Below are positions 32,575 through 40,726 of a stretch of 64,000 nt of DNA, piece by piece. The stretch lies in assembly GCA_900317515.1 (NCBI GenBank), contig ONHA01000002.1:61194-125193 (forward strand). The letters are read 5' to 3'. A program made the translations under genes and the position numbers. The notes under the pieces were generated by a model that did no database searches, had not been told where the DNA came from, and worked only from the letters and a program-made list of their open reading frames with translations. The stretch comes from an uncultured Eubacteriales bacterium. GTDB taxonomy: Bacteria > Bacillota > Clostridia > Lachnospirales > Lachnospiraceae. The stretch's first letter is position 1, and each line of letters starts with the position of its first letter.

Positions 32575-33777
32575 ATGAGGGATCTCAAACACATTATTGA
32601 ACTGGAGCAGCTGCTGCTCGAGGCCAACAACGACCTCGTGCGGCAGGCAAAAGCGGAAGGAAAACGGGCTTTGGGCTACACCTGCTCCTTCATGCCTGAG
32701 GTGCTGCTCGACCTGCCGGGATGTTTCTCCGTGCGCCTTCGGGCACCGAGGAGCGGCTCTCCGGACATTGCGACCTACTATATGTCCAACCGGACCTGCA
32801 TGTTCGGCCGCTGCCTCCTTGAGCGCGCGCTGGAGGGCGGTTTTAATTTCCTTGACGCCGAGATGGCGACGGAGACCTGCACCGTCACCTGCCGCTTCCA
32901 GGAGCACCTGCAGATGATGGATGTGATCCAGAATCCCGACTTTTTCTGCGAGTTCACGGATGTTCCCTTCAAGAAGAATCAGAACTCCATCGACCACTAC
33001 ACCACCCAGCTCCGGGCACACGTGCTTACGCCGCTCCATGAGCGTTTCGGGATCGATGTCTCCGACGACGCCCTCAGGGCCGCCGTCGCGGAGCACAACG
33101 AGGTCTGCCGCCTCATCACGGAGATCGGCAGCTACCGCAAGAAGGACATTCCGACCATTACGGGCTTTGAGTTCCAGCTCATCCAGCTCTCGACCCTCGT
33201 ATGTCCCAAGTACCTCATTCTTCCGATTCTCCGGGATATCGCCGAGGACCTTAAGACCCGCGAGCCAGATGCCCGCATCCCGTGGCGCTGCAAGGTCGTT
33301 CTCGCCGGTTCGGAAAATGACGACCCCTACTTCACCCAGCTCATCGAGGAGTGCGGCGCCCTGGTCGTCGCCGACCGTCACTGCTTCGGCTCTCTCCCGG
33401 GACGCGAGGAGATAGAGCTTCCCGAGGGCAAGGATGTGCTGACCGCCATCGCGGAGCACTATCTCCTCCACGAGCAGTGCCCCCGCTTCATGGAGCAGCA
33501 CACCATGCGCGAGCGCAAGGAGTATCTTGCAAATCTCGCGAAAGAGTACAAGGCAGACGGCATCATCATCGAGCAGATGAAGTTCTGTGAGTACTGGAGC
33601 TACGAGCGCACGATCGACACCATCGTGATTCCGCGCGACTACGGCATCCCGGTATGTTCCATCGAGAAGGAATATGTCAATACCGCGATCGGCCAGCTCC
33701 GGACTCGTTTTCAGGCATTCATCGAGAGCATTGAGATCAAGAAGATCCAGAAAGAAAGGGAAGGAGCGGCTATATGA
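32575..33777 (+). CDS. HgdB/BcrC-like reductase subunit (copy 2)
   Basis: 400 aa from the ATG at 32575 with AAAGGAG upstream; the in-frame ATG at 32530 lacks a site and is not conserved in the paralogue. It is closely related to the 30358-31551 product (LGYTC..MPEVLL, RLRAPRS, DIATYYMSN.TC, EQMKFC.YW). Additional Cys in CMFGRC and CTVTC differ from copy 1. It belongs to the 2-hydroxyacyl-CoA dehydratase family. The stop overlaps the start of the partner gene by four bases (ATGA), showing tight coupling of the two subunits. Confidence 0.88.
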   Translation: MRDLKHIIELEQLLLEANNDLVRQAKAEGKRALGYTCSFMPEVLLDLPGCFSVRLRAPRSGSPDIATYYMSNRTCMFGRCLLERALEGGFNFLDAEMATETCTVTCRFQEHLQMMDVIQNPDFFCEFTDVPFKKNQNSIDHYTTQLRAHVLTPLHERFGIDVSDDALRAAVAEHNEVCRLITEIGSYRKKDIPTITGFEFQLIQLSTLVCPKYLILPILRDIAEDLKTREPDARIPWRCKVVLAGSENDDPYFTQLIEECGALVVADRHCFGSLPGREEIELPEGKDVLTAIAEHYLLHEQCPRFMEQHTMRERKEYLANLAKEYKADGIIIEQMKFCEYWSYERTIDTIVIPRDYGIPVCSIEKEYVNTAIGQLRTRFQAFIESIEIKKIQKEREGAAI

Positions 33778-35507
33778 GCGAACGCACAATTAAGGAGACA
33801 GCGGCCGAGCGCGCAAAAGCTGCAAAAAATGCCGCAAAGGCAGCAGCTTCAAAGCTCCGGCACGCCGATTACAAAAAAGCTGCCGAATCGGTCCGTGAGA
33901 AGGCAAGGACTTTTGACATCAAAAAGGCCGCCCGGGATTTCTGGTACGGCAAGCCCCACGAGGAGAGACGGCTCGGCGACCTCTACATCGGCAACACCGG
34001 CCTCTACAAGCACCGTGAGTGGCGCGGCTTCAAGGACACCATGTACTATTTCCATATGATCTGGCTTTACAACTACGTTCATATGGTGACCGACATCCTC
34101 TCGGGCGACGATCCCCTTTCCTTCTTTGCGGGAACCATGCGCTACCGCTGGATGGGGCAGACTTATCTCACCGTCATGCACTGGTTCGACCGCGGACTTG
34201 AGGGCCTGCGCGGCCCGGCTCTCGCGGCCTCCGCCTGGCACTACCGCGGCATGACCAATGAAACCATCCGCCAGTTCATGCGCATGTTCGCTGCCGACAA
34301 GAAGCTTCACGGCGGCAAGGAAAACAAATACTGGAAGAACACCATCGCCCACGATGAGACCGTCTCCGGCAACATCTTCTATCCCTGGAGAGACGTCATG
34401 GATGATGTTGCACTGCAGATGATCCCCTATTTCGTCACCTGCCACGTCAACAACCATACCGTCTTAAACTACATCGATGCGATGCAGTCCATCGGCCTCC
34501 CGGCGGATCCCTGCCCGATGTGCCAGGCCGAGGCCGGCATCTTCGTGCTGGATGACTACCCGGATTACAGCCCGGTCATGGTCACCTCCAACGAGGCCTG
34601 CGACGGCTCCGTGGCGACCTCCGTCATCCAGGACTGGTTCCTGAACCGCCCGCTCTTTGCGATGCCGCAGCCGATGCGCTTCGACGATCCGCTGGTCCAG
34701 AAGCACTGCCAGGAGGAGATCGAGGAGTGCTGGAAGTTCGTCGAGGAGCAGACCGGCCATCCGTTCAACTGGGAGGAGTACAAGAAGCATGCGGAGAGCT
34801 TCAACAAGCTCACCGACTTCGAGCATGAAAAATGGGACGTCGCCGCCAACACCCCCTACTACCCGATCAACGGTGTCGCCCAGGCGCTCTACCGCATCTA
34901 CTATTCCCAGGACGGCGACCGCCCGATCTGGCATTTCGTTGATGCGCATGTGAGAAAGATCATGAACAAGACGGTCAAAAACAAGATCGTGACCTTCCCG
35001 AAGACCCGCCACCGCGCGATCGCGTGGAGCTGCGCACCGCTCTACTACTCCAACTGGTGCACATGGGCCTATAACTGCTGGGGCATCAACACGATCATCA
35101 ACATGGACTCCCTGATGTTCGACCAGTACCTCCGCACGGACACCTACGAGCACGCGCTCGAGGACCTCGCGACCTTCAACGAGCTCGCTCCGATGCGCTC
35201 CATGGCGGTCGGCGGCCACGAGCATATTTTCCGCCTCTGGGAGTTCATGGAGAAGTTCAACTGCGATTTCGTCGTCATGTACGACCAGCTGCAGTGCAAG
35301 GGCATGCAGGGCATCCACGGCATGTTCGAGGATGAGTTCAGAAAGCGCAACATCCACGCGGTCTGGGTGCCGCACGCGCTTCCGGACAAGCGCACCGTCT
35401 CCCGCAAGGAGATCCGCAAGATCATCAGCGACTACATGTACACGGTCATGCACGAGGAACCGCTCGATCCGTCGCTGGTCGACTTCGACGATTCCGAATC
35501 CTGGTAA
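33774..35507 (+). CDS. HgdA/BcrB-like reductase subunit (copy 2)
   Basis: 577 aa. The N-terminal 60 residues are Ala/Lys-rich and helical (ERAKAAKNAAKAAASKLRHADYKKAAESV). The catalytic part has the same Cys landmarks as copy 1: DPCPMC, NEACDGSVATS and QLQCKGMQG. It shares NCWGIN and the C-terminal EEPLDPSLVDFDD. It is a member of the 2-hydroxyacyl-CoA dehydratase family. Its operon has no activator gene, so it probably depends on the HgdC-like protein of the divergent operon. It could form a mixed or second reductase with a different substrate. Confidence 0.88.
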   Translation: MSERTIKETAAERAKAAKNAAKAAASKLRHADYKKAAESVREKARTFDIKKAARDFWYGKPHEERRLGDLYIGNTGLYKHREWRGFKDTMYYFHMIWLYNYVHMVTDILSGDDPLSFFAGTMRYRWMGQTYLTVMHWFDRGLEGLRGPALAASAWHYRGMTNETIRQFMRMFAADKKLHGGKENKYWKNTIAHDETVSGNIFYPWRDVMDDVALQMIPYFVTCHVNNHTVLNYIDAMQSIGLPADPCPMCQAEAGIFVLDDYPDYSPVMVTSNEACDGSVATSVIQDWFLNRPLFAMPQPMRFDDPLVQKHCQEEIEECWKFVEEQTGHPFNWEEYKKHAESFNKLTDFEHEKWDVAANTPYYPINGVAQALYRIYYSQDGDRPIWHFVDAHVRKIMNKTVKNKIVTFPKTRHRAIAWSCAPLYYSNWCTWAYNCWGINTIINMDSLMFDQYLRTDTYEHALEDLATFNELAPMRSMAVGGHEHIFRLWEFMEKFNCDFVVMYDQLQCKGMQGIHGMFEDEFRKRNIHAVWVPHALPDKRTVSRKEIRKIISDYMYTVMHEEPLDPSLVDFDDSESW

Positions 35508-35549
35508 AAAAAGATGCGGCCCCGCAGGCGGAGCCGGAAAGGAGAATTC

Positions 35550-35741
35550 ATGTTAAAAGTCTTGTTCAAGATTATCAAGGTCCTGGCCGTCGTCTGGGTC
35601 GTGCTCTTCACGGTCTTCTTCTTCGACCTCGACGGGAAGTTCCTCTACTATGTGTGGGAGCCGATGATGATCAAGCGGTTCGACAATATGAAGCGTCCGG
35701 ATCTCACCGGGACACCTTACGAGAGGAAGGAGCCGGTCTGA
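35550..35741 (+). CDS. Tiny single-span membrane protein of the reductase operon (copy 2)
   Basis: 63 aa from the ATG at 35550 with AAAGGAG upstream. A basic amphipathic start (MLKVLFKIIKVLA) is followed by a span (VVWVVLFTVFFF), then DLDGKFLYYVWEPMM and a polar tail. It matches the arrangement of the 27549-27716 product. It is the last gene of the plus operon, before a terminator. Confidence 0.7.
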   Translation: MLKVLFKIIKVLAVVWVVLFTVFFFDLDGKFLYYVWEPMMIKRFDNMKRPDLTGTPYERKEPV

Positions 35742-35751
35742 TCAGCATGAG

Positions 35752-35787
35752 AAAGCCCTCGGAGAGCAGCTCCGGGGGCTTTTTTAG
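35752..35787 (+). terminator. Terminator of the plus-strand reductase operon
   Basis: AAAGCCCTCGGAG and CTCCGGGGGCTTT pair with one G-T position and run into TTTTTT, about 15 bases after the stop at 35741. Confidence 0.85.
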
Positions 35788-35820
35788 TTCCTGCCATATG
35801 ATTCAAGGCTCAAATACATA

Positions 35821-36387
35821 TTATTTCCTGTTCAGCAGATACCCCGCCGCCGAACCCACAAGCCCGCCCACGATGTGGGAGAGGTTCGAGACCGAGTCCC
35901 GGAGGAAGATCCCCTCGTAGACCTGCTGGCCGATGAAGATCGCCGCCACCAGGATAAACGAGAGCGGAATCTCGCCCTTCGAGAACCCGGTGAACGAGGT
36001 CATCAGGATAAATGCAAACACCACGCCGCTCGCGCCGCAAAGCCCGGTCGCCGGAAACAGAATGAAATTGATGAGCCCCGTCACGACCGCCGTGAGCGCG
36101 ATCACCTCCGCCATCGTCCGGACACCGTACTTCTCCTCCAGCATCGGGCCTAAGAGCAGCAGGTAAGCACCGTTCCCGATAAAGTGCTCCCAGCCCTCAT
36201 GCCCGAAGACATGGGTGAGCAGCCGCACATAGGTGAGCGGATTCAAGAGCGAGCCGCGATAGGTCATGAAAAGCACCCGGTTGCTGGCGCCGCGGGTGAT
36301 GTAGTTTAAGAGCGTCGCACCCGCACAGATGAAGACGAAGATCAGCGTGACGGGCGCGTTCAGGGTGATTTTAAATTTGTTTTTCAT
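35821..36387 (-). CDS. Rhomboid-family intramembrane serine protease
   Basis: 188 aa from the ATG at 36387 (GAGG upstream). Six hydrophobic spans fill the chain. The catalytic Ser is in GASGVVFAF (about residue 116) and the catalytic His in LSHIVGGLVG near the C-terminus. HVFGHEGWEHFIGN is the usual upstream loop and helix. Rhomboids cleave membrane helices of substrate proteins. No substrate gene is evident nearby. Confidence 0.88.
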   Translation of the reverse strand: MKNKFKITLNAPVTLIFVFICAGATLLNYITRGASNRVLFMTYRGSLLNPLTYVRLLTHVFGHEGWEHFIGNGAYLLLLGPMLEEKYGVRTMAEVIALTAVVTGLINFILFPATGLCGASGVVFAFILMTSFTGFSKGEIPLSFILVAAIFIGQQVYEGIFLRDSVSNLSHIVGGLVGSAAGYLLNRK

Positions 36388-36400
36388 AATTTGTGCCTCT

Positions 36401-36709
36401 TCAGATGAAATGTTTGACCGTCTCAAGCGTCTCCTCGCTGAAATCGCCGACGTCATCCACAGTAATCACACCCTCCCGCACAAGGTCGATAAGGTCAAAA
36501 AGCATCTCCTCCTCGTTCGGGACGAGCGTGAGCCCGATGCCGGCAAAATCAGCCTCGGTGCGACCCTTAAGGGCCGCCAGCCTCTCGGCCGCGCTCCCCT
36601 TCCCGGTGAGAATCTTCATATACTCTTTTATAAGCCGGTCGGCATAGTCCTCCTGCCATTTTCCCAGCTTGCTCTTATAGAGTTCCCAGTCCTTCTCCTG
36701 ATTTTCCAT
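36401..36709 (-). CDS. Hypothetical partner of the XRE-AbrB regulator
   Basis: 102 aa from the second ATG (MENQEKDW), which has AGGAAGG at normal spacing. The protein is acidic and helical with no known motif. It overlaps the 3' end of the regulator gene by about 35 bp, so they are translated together. It may modulate the regulator; this is inferred only from the linkage. Confidence 0.65.
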   Translation of the reverse strand: MENQEKDWELYKSKLGKWQEDYADRLIKEYMKILTGKGSAAERLAALKGRTEADFAGIGLTLVPNEEEMLFDLIDLVREGVITVDDVGDFSEETLETVKHFI

Positions 36710-37148
36710 TTTCATTTCCTTCCTGATTGTTCTTCATATTCCGCACCATCTCGGAAAATGCAAGGATCCTCTCCTCCTTCAAAATCGCAAGACCCTGCTC
36801 CTCGTCGCCCAGAACGACCAACCGGTCGCCCGCTGCGATCCCAAACAGTTTTCTCGCCTTCGCCGGGATGACGATCTGGCCCTTGTCGCCCACCGTCACA
36901 ACACCGAAGAGATGCTTCCCCTTCGGCGGCAGGCCGAGCCCCAGACTCTCCTCCGGCTCATATTTGGCCAGGTCATCCAGCGACACCCCGAAAAGGTCCG
37001 CCAGCATTCTGCACCGGTCAATGTCGGGCACGGTCTCACCTGCCTCCCATTTTGCAACAGTCTGCCTTGTCACGTCAAGCCTTTCCGCGATATCTTCCTG
37101 GGTGAGCCGCCTGAGCTTCCGCATTTTGACAAGATTGTCTCTGAACAT
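36675..37148 (-). CDS. XRE helix-turn-helix fused to AbrB/SpoVT domain
   Basis: 157 aa. Residues 1-65 are an XRE domain (MRKLRRLTQEDIAERLDVTRQTVAKWEAGETVPDIDRCRMLADLFGVSLDDLAKY). Residues 80-130 are an AbrB-type swapped-hairpin domain (GVVTVGDKGQIVIPAKARKLFGIAAGDRLVVLGDEEQGLAILK). Having two DNA-binding folds in one chain is a known Clostridia regulator type. The target is probably its own operon with the small partner; GGAGG supports the start. Confidence 0.85.
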   Translation of the reverse strand: MFRDNLVKMRKLRRLTQEDIAERLDVTRQTVAKWEAGETVPDIDRCRMLADLFGVSLDDLAKYEPEESLGLGLPPKGKHLFGVVTVGDKGQIVIPAKARKLFGIAAGDRLVVLGDEEQGLAILKEERILAFSEMVRNMKNNQEGNENGKSGEGLGTL

Positions 37149-37166
37149 ACACGCCCTCCAAAAAAG

Positions 37167-38264
37167 TTATCCTTCCTTCTTCTTTCCGATGCCGAGCACC
37201 GCCCATCTCATAAACGGAATCCGGGAAATGATCTCATAAAGCCCGTATCCGAACACAAACCCCATGACAAGGCTTAAAAGATAGCAGGCCGCCGGCGGAA
37301 GAAGCCCCGGTTTCGCAAAAAGAAGCGCAACCGACGAGATTCCCAGATAGTGAAACACATACAGGCCAAAGCTCTTTCTGCTCATCCAACCGGTAAATGA
37401 ACTGCTGAAATCGCCGAACCTCGCCATCCCCACAAGCATCGCCAGCGACCCGAACCAGGCGCACGCCGCATAGAGGACTCCCCGGTTGACCGGCTTGTCC
37501 GCGTAGTTTGCGCCTCCCCGGATCCCGAAATTCAGAACGGTAAAAACCGTGCAGAGCAAAACTCCGGCCAGGATCAGCGGAACCGCCGCCCGTTTGAGCT
37601 TCTCCGTCACCTCGTCACCTGAGAAAACGTAGTACCCCAGCACAAAAAACACAAAGTAAAATGAAACCCGGTACACCGTTATGATCGGAGTGTTTAGGAC
37701 CTGCCCCGCACCCCAAACCGGAAGAAAGAATGCCGCGATCATCCACAGCGGCGTCTTTTCCCCGATTTTCAGCAGCCTCCCCTTCTCGATCTTTCTTATA
37801 AAAATGAGAACCGCACTGTAAACCCAGAGAAGATGCATAAACCAGAGCACACCGCTCCCGGAGGCGACCATGATGAGGAACAAAACCGGCTTCGGAACCC
37901 CTGCCGCGCCGAGCTCCGTGAATGCCGGGCCGAGCGACATGGACACGTACCCCTGAATGAACTGGAAGGCAAAGAGGCCGACCGTCGACGGCACCAGAAG
38001 CTTTAAAGTCCTCGCCTTGAAAAACTCCTTCTCCGTGTGCCTGTCAAGATACAGCTTCGAGCTGATCCCCGCCGTAATAAACAGCACCGGCATAAACCAG
38101 GGATACACGAAATACATAAACGCGTCATAGGGCTGAACGCTCAGATTTGTGATCCTGCCGGCCCCTCCCAGTATTCCCTCCGCATTGTACATGTAGAGCA
38201 CATGATAGAACACCACGATGACGACTGTCATCCACCTCACATTATCCAGGTAATATTTTCTCAT
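37167..38264 (-). CDS. Acyltransferase family 3 membrane protein
   Basis: 365 aa from the ATG at 38264. About ten spans. The start YYLDNVRWMTVVIVVFYHVLYMYN has the His of the acyltransferase-3 family, and PWFMPVLFITAGIS follows as in other members. These proteins O-acylate sugars or peptides at the cell surface. The ribosome site AAAGGTGGG lies in one arm of a long hairpin (38271-38317), so translation may be controlled. No glycan cluster is adjacent. Confidence 0.85.
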   Translation of the reverse strand: MRKYYLDNVRWMTVVIVVFYHVLYMYNAEGILGGAGRITNLSVQPYDAFMYFVYPWFMPVLFITAGISSKLYLDRHTEKEFFKARTLKLLVPSTVGLFAFQFIQGYVSMSLGPAFTELGAAGVPKPVLFLIMVASGSGVLWFMHLLWVYSAVLIFIRKIEKGRLLKIGEKTPLWMIAAFFLPVWGAGQVLNTPIITVYRVSFYFVFFVLGYYVFSGDEVTEKLKRAAVPLILAGVLLCTVFTVLNFGIRGGANYADKPVNRGVLYAACAWFGSLAMLVGMARFGDFSSSFTGWMSRKSFGLYVFHYLGISSVALLFAKPGLLPPAACYLLSLVMGFVFGYGLYEIISRIPFMRWAVLGIGKKKEG

Positions 38265-38270
38265 AAAAAT

Positions 38271-38317
38271 CCCACCTTTGCAACTATTTTTAACATTACT
38301 ATAGCTGCAAGGGTGGG
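38271..38317 (-). promoter_or_regulatory. Hairpin covering the acyltransferase ribosome site
   Basis: Two 17-base arms (38271-38287 and 38301-38317) pair with one G-U and one mismatch around a 13-base loop. On the minus strand the distal arm holds AAAGGTGGG, the ribosome site before the ATG at 38264, so the folded RNA would hide it. Equally, the DNA inverted repeat could be an operator over a promoter in the AT-rich centre (TATAGT). Confidence 0.55.
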
Positions 38318-38363
38318 AATTGTCTATCAACGAAAGCTGACATTCCGGGGCTTCTTTTGTTAA

Positions 38364-40694
38364 TTACAGTTGCTTTTTATAGGAGCAGGCCTCCCCGTTC
38401 TCTCTTTCTGCCCGGATCGTAAGCTCTCTTCCGGTCACCAGAACCGCCGCAAGGCTCCGTCCATAAAAGGTCCGGTATTCACCGCTGTGGAAAACCTCTT
38501 CCGTGCAGGGTCTCGCGCTCCCGAAGGCCAGCAGCGTGCCGCCCGTGACAGAAACATGCAGATTCTCATCCGCATTGCTCTCCGCCGCGCCGTTCTCACC
38601 GCGCAGGGAAATATCAGCAAACAGGACTTTTCCGATCTCCGGCTCTTCTTCCGGTGTGATGACCGGACGGACCGTTCCTTCGGCGGAACAAAGCGTGCTC
38701 TCTGTCCGGACTCCATCCGGCCCGTAAGCCGCCGCTTTCAGTTCGCCCGGCTGATACCGGACCTTAAAGAGGGCCATACCGTCGACGGTTTCCGCCTTTC
38801 CGAGCGGCTGCCCATTGAGGAAGAGCTCAACAAAATCCGCCTTTGAGTAGACTTCCACTTCTGTCTCAAGCCCCTCCAGGCCGCGCCAGCTCCAGGAAGG
38901 AATCGCATTGCTGCCGCGCCATGCGGCATGATACCAGCTCTCCCCCGGCTTAATGATCGGCCGAACCGCGATATAGGGGGTCTTGCGCGCACCCCAGATG
39001 ACAGAAGCCATGCCGGCTTCGGCGGTTTCATTTCCCAGAATATCCAGCGCTCCGGTGTCGCCCAGCTTCCAGGGGTAAGGCTTGGCAAAGCCCTGCTGCC
39101 CGGGATCGGCAACCCAGCCGCCGATGCCGACCTCGCCGAGATAGTCCCAGGCGGTCCACATGAAGTCTCCGATGACCCAGGGGCATTTCTCCACAAGCGC
39201 CCAGTTTCCGGGCAGATCCTGCGGAAATGTCTCGCTCCCGACCACAATGCGGTCCGGGTGCAGCTCCCGCTCCTTCTCATAACGGCTCTGGGCGTAGTTA
39301 TACCCCGCGATATCGAGGAGATCCAGCACCGGGGAAGATGCTTCATCCCCTTCCGGACTGGCTGCCGCAGCCATCATTCTCTTGCCGAGTCCCGCGGCCA
39401 TCTCATTGAACTCGGCGCTGCTGACCTGATCCTCTCCTCCGCCTCCGTTAAAGTTTACACCTTTGGCCGCCATCAGGATCAGAGTGATATTCATGCCGCC
39501 CGTGACAGGCCTTGTGACGTCAAAACGCTTGATTTCCTTAATGATATCCGCCGCAAGCGCAACGCCCTCGGGCTTCGCGGGTTCCGTGACCTCATTTCCG
39601 ATGGAATAGAGGATCACGGAAGGATGGTTGTAATCCTTGGCGATCATTTGCCTGACATCCTGCCGCCAGTTTTCCGGGAAGCGCTCCGCGTAGTCATGGT
39701 CCGTCTTCTTCTTGTCCCACATATCCCAGGTCTCATCCATGACATATATGCCCAGCGCATCGCAGGCTTCCAGCGCGGCGCGGCAGAGCGGGTTGTGCGC
39801 CGAGCGGATGGCGTTGAAGCCATACTCCTTAAGGCGCTTCACGCGGCGCCATTCTGCCTCGTCGAAGCTTCGGGCGCCGAGGATACCGTTGTCGCTGTGG
39901 ATACAGCCGCCCCTGAGCTTTACGCTCTGTCCGTTGACAAAGAGCCCTTCCGTGCTGAACGTGATCTGCCGGATCCCGAAGCGGGTCTCCGCTTCGTCGG
40001 CCGTCTCTCCGCCCTCAATAAGCCTCACCCGGCAGGTGTAGAGATTCGGATGCTCCGCGTCCCAGAGCTTTGCATCCGGAACCGCAAGATCGACGCTTCC
40101 GCCCTCACCGGAAGCAACGACGTGATTCCCGTCGAGGATCTCCACGGAAACATCCGCACTTCCTTCGTACTCTGTCTCGACCCGGACAACAGCTGGGTCT
40201 GTCGACAGCGTCGTCACCCGGATCCCGTCGTGCAGGATGCGTACTTCCCCGCCCATCATGAGCCAGACCGGCCGATAAATGCCCGCTCCGGCGTACCAGC
40301 GGCTGTTCGGCGTCCTGCTGTTGTCGGCGATGACGGTAATTTCATTTTTCTCTCCGTACCGAAGGCCGCAGAGGGGCACTTCGAACTGGCTGTAGCCGTA
40401 GGCGCAGCCGCCGATTTCCTGCCCGTTAAGGAGCACCTTCGATTTTGGATAAACGCCCTCAAAGAGCAGGGAGACCGTCTGTCCCCGCCAGCTCTCCGGA
40501 ACGTCGATCGTCCTTGAATATTCATATGAGCCGCCCAGATAATAAGCTCCGCCGGTTCCTGACGGCGCGTCAGCCGCCCGACCCTCATACTGGGTGGCGT
40601 CGTGCGGGAGCAGGACCGGCTTTTTCTCTTTACCGGACTTTCCGAATAACCAGTTTTCGCAAAATGCAATCTTCTTCAAGTCTTTTTCCTCCAT
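38364..40694 (-). CDS. Glycoside hydrolase family 2 (beta-galactosidase-like)
   Basis: 776 aa. An N-terminal jelly-roll domain contains NSRWYAGAGIYRPVWL. An immunoglobulin-like domain follows, then a TIM barrel with HNPLC, the acid/base in ILYSIGNEV (Glu) and a probable nucleophile in VVGSETFPQD. A C-terminal beta domain completes it. There is no signal peptide, so it acts on imported oligosaccharide. The ATG at 40694 has no ribosome site, whereas a TTG five codons on has GGAGG at good spacing, so the true start may be 40679. It is in one operon with the rhamnosidase (32 bp gap). Confidence 0.88.
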   Translation of the reverse strand: MEEKDLKKIAFCENWLFGKSGKEKKPVLLPHDATQYEGRAADAPSGTGGAYYLGGSYEYSRTIDVPESWRGQTVSLLFEGVYPKSKVLLNGQEIGGCAYGYSQFEVPLCGLRYGEKNEITVIADNSRTPNSRWYAGAGIYRPVWLMMGGEVRILHDGIRVTTLSTDPAVVRVETEYEGSADVSVEILDGNHVVASGEGGSVDLAVPDAKLWDAEHPNLYTCRVRLIEGGETADEAETRFGIRQITFSTEGLFVNGQSVKLRGGCIHSDNGILGARSFDEAEWRRVKRLKEYGFNAIRSAHNPLCRAALEACDALGIYVMDETWDMWDKKKTDHDYAERFPENWRQDVRQMIAKDYNHPSVILYSIGNEVTEPAKPEGVALAADIIKEIKRFDVTRPVTGGMNITLILMAAKGVNFNGGGGEDQVSSAEFNEMAAGLGKRMMAAAASPEGDEASSPVLDLLDIAGYNYAQSRYEKERELHPDRIVVGSETFPQDLPGNWALVEKCPWVIGDFMWTAWDYLGEVGIGGWVADPGQQGFAKPYPWKLGDTGALDILGNETAEAGMASVIWGARKTPYIAVRPIIKPGESWYHAAWRGSNAIPSWSWRGLEGLETEVEVYSKADFVELFLNGQPLGKAETVDGMALFKVRYQPGELKAAAYGPDGVRTESTLCSAEGTVRPVITPEEEPEIGKVLFADISLRGENGAAESNADENLHVSVTGGTLLAFGSARPCTEEVFHSGEYRTFYGRSLAAVLVTGRELTIRAERENGEACSYKKQL

Positions 40695-40726
40695 CAGTCA
40701 GTCAATTAACCGCAAGATCATGTACC

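Noticed and set aside
32512-33789. 425-codon minus-strand frame across HgdB-like copy 2
   Set aside because: Shadow of the plus-strand reductase subunit, whose Cys landmarks and paralogue are clear.
38928-40517. Long plus-strand frame across the GH2 gene
   Set aside because: Antisense to a gene with clear GH2 motifs; no ribosome site or recognisable domain.
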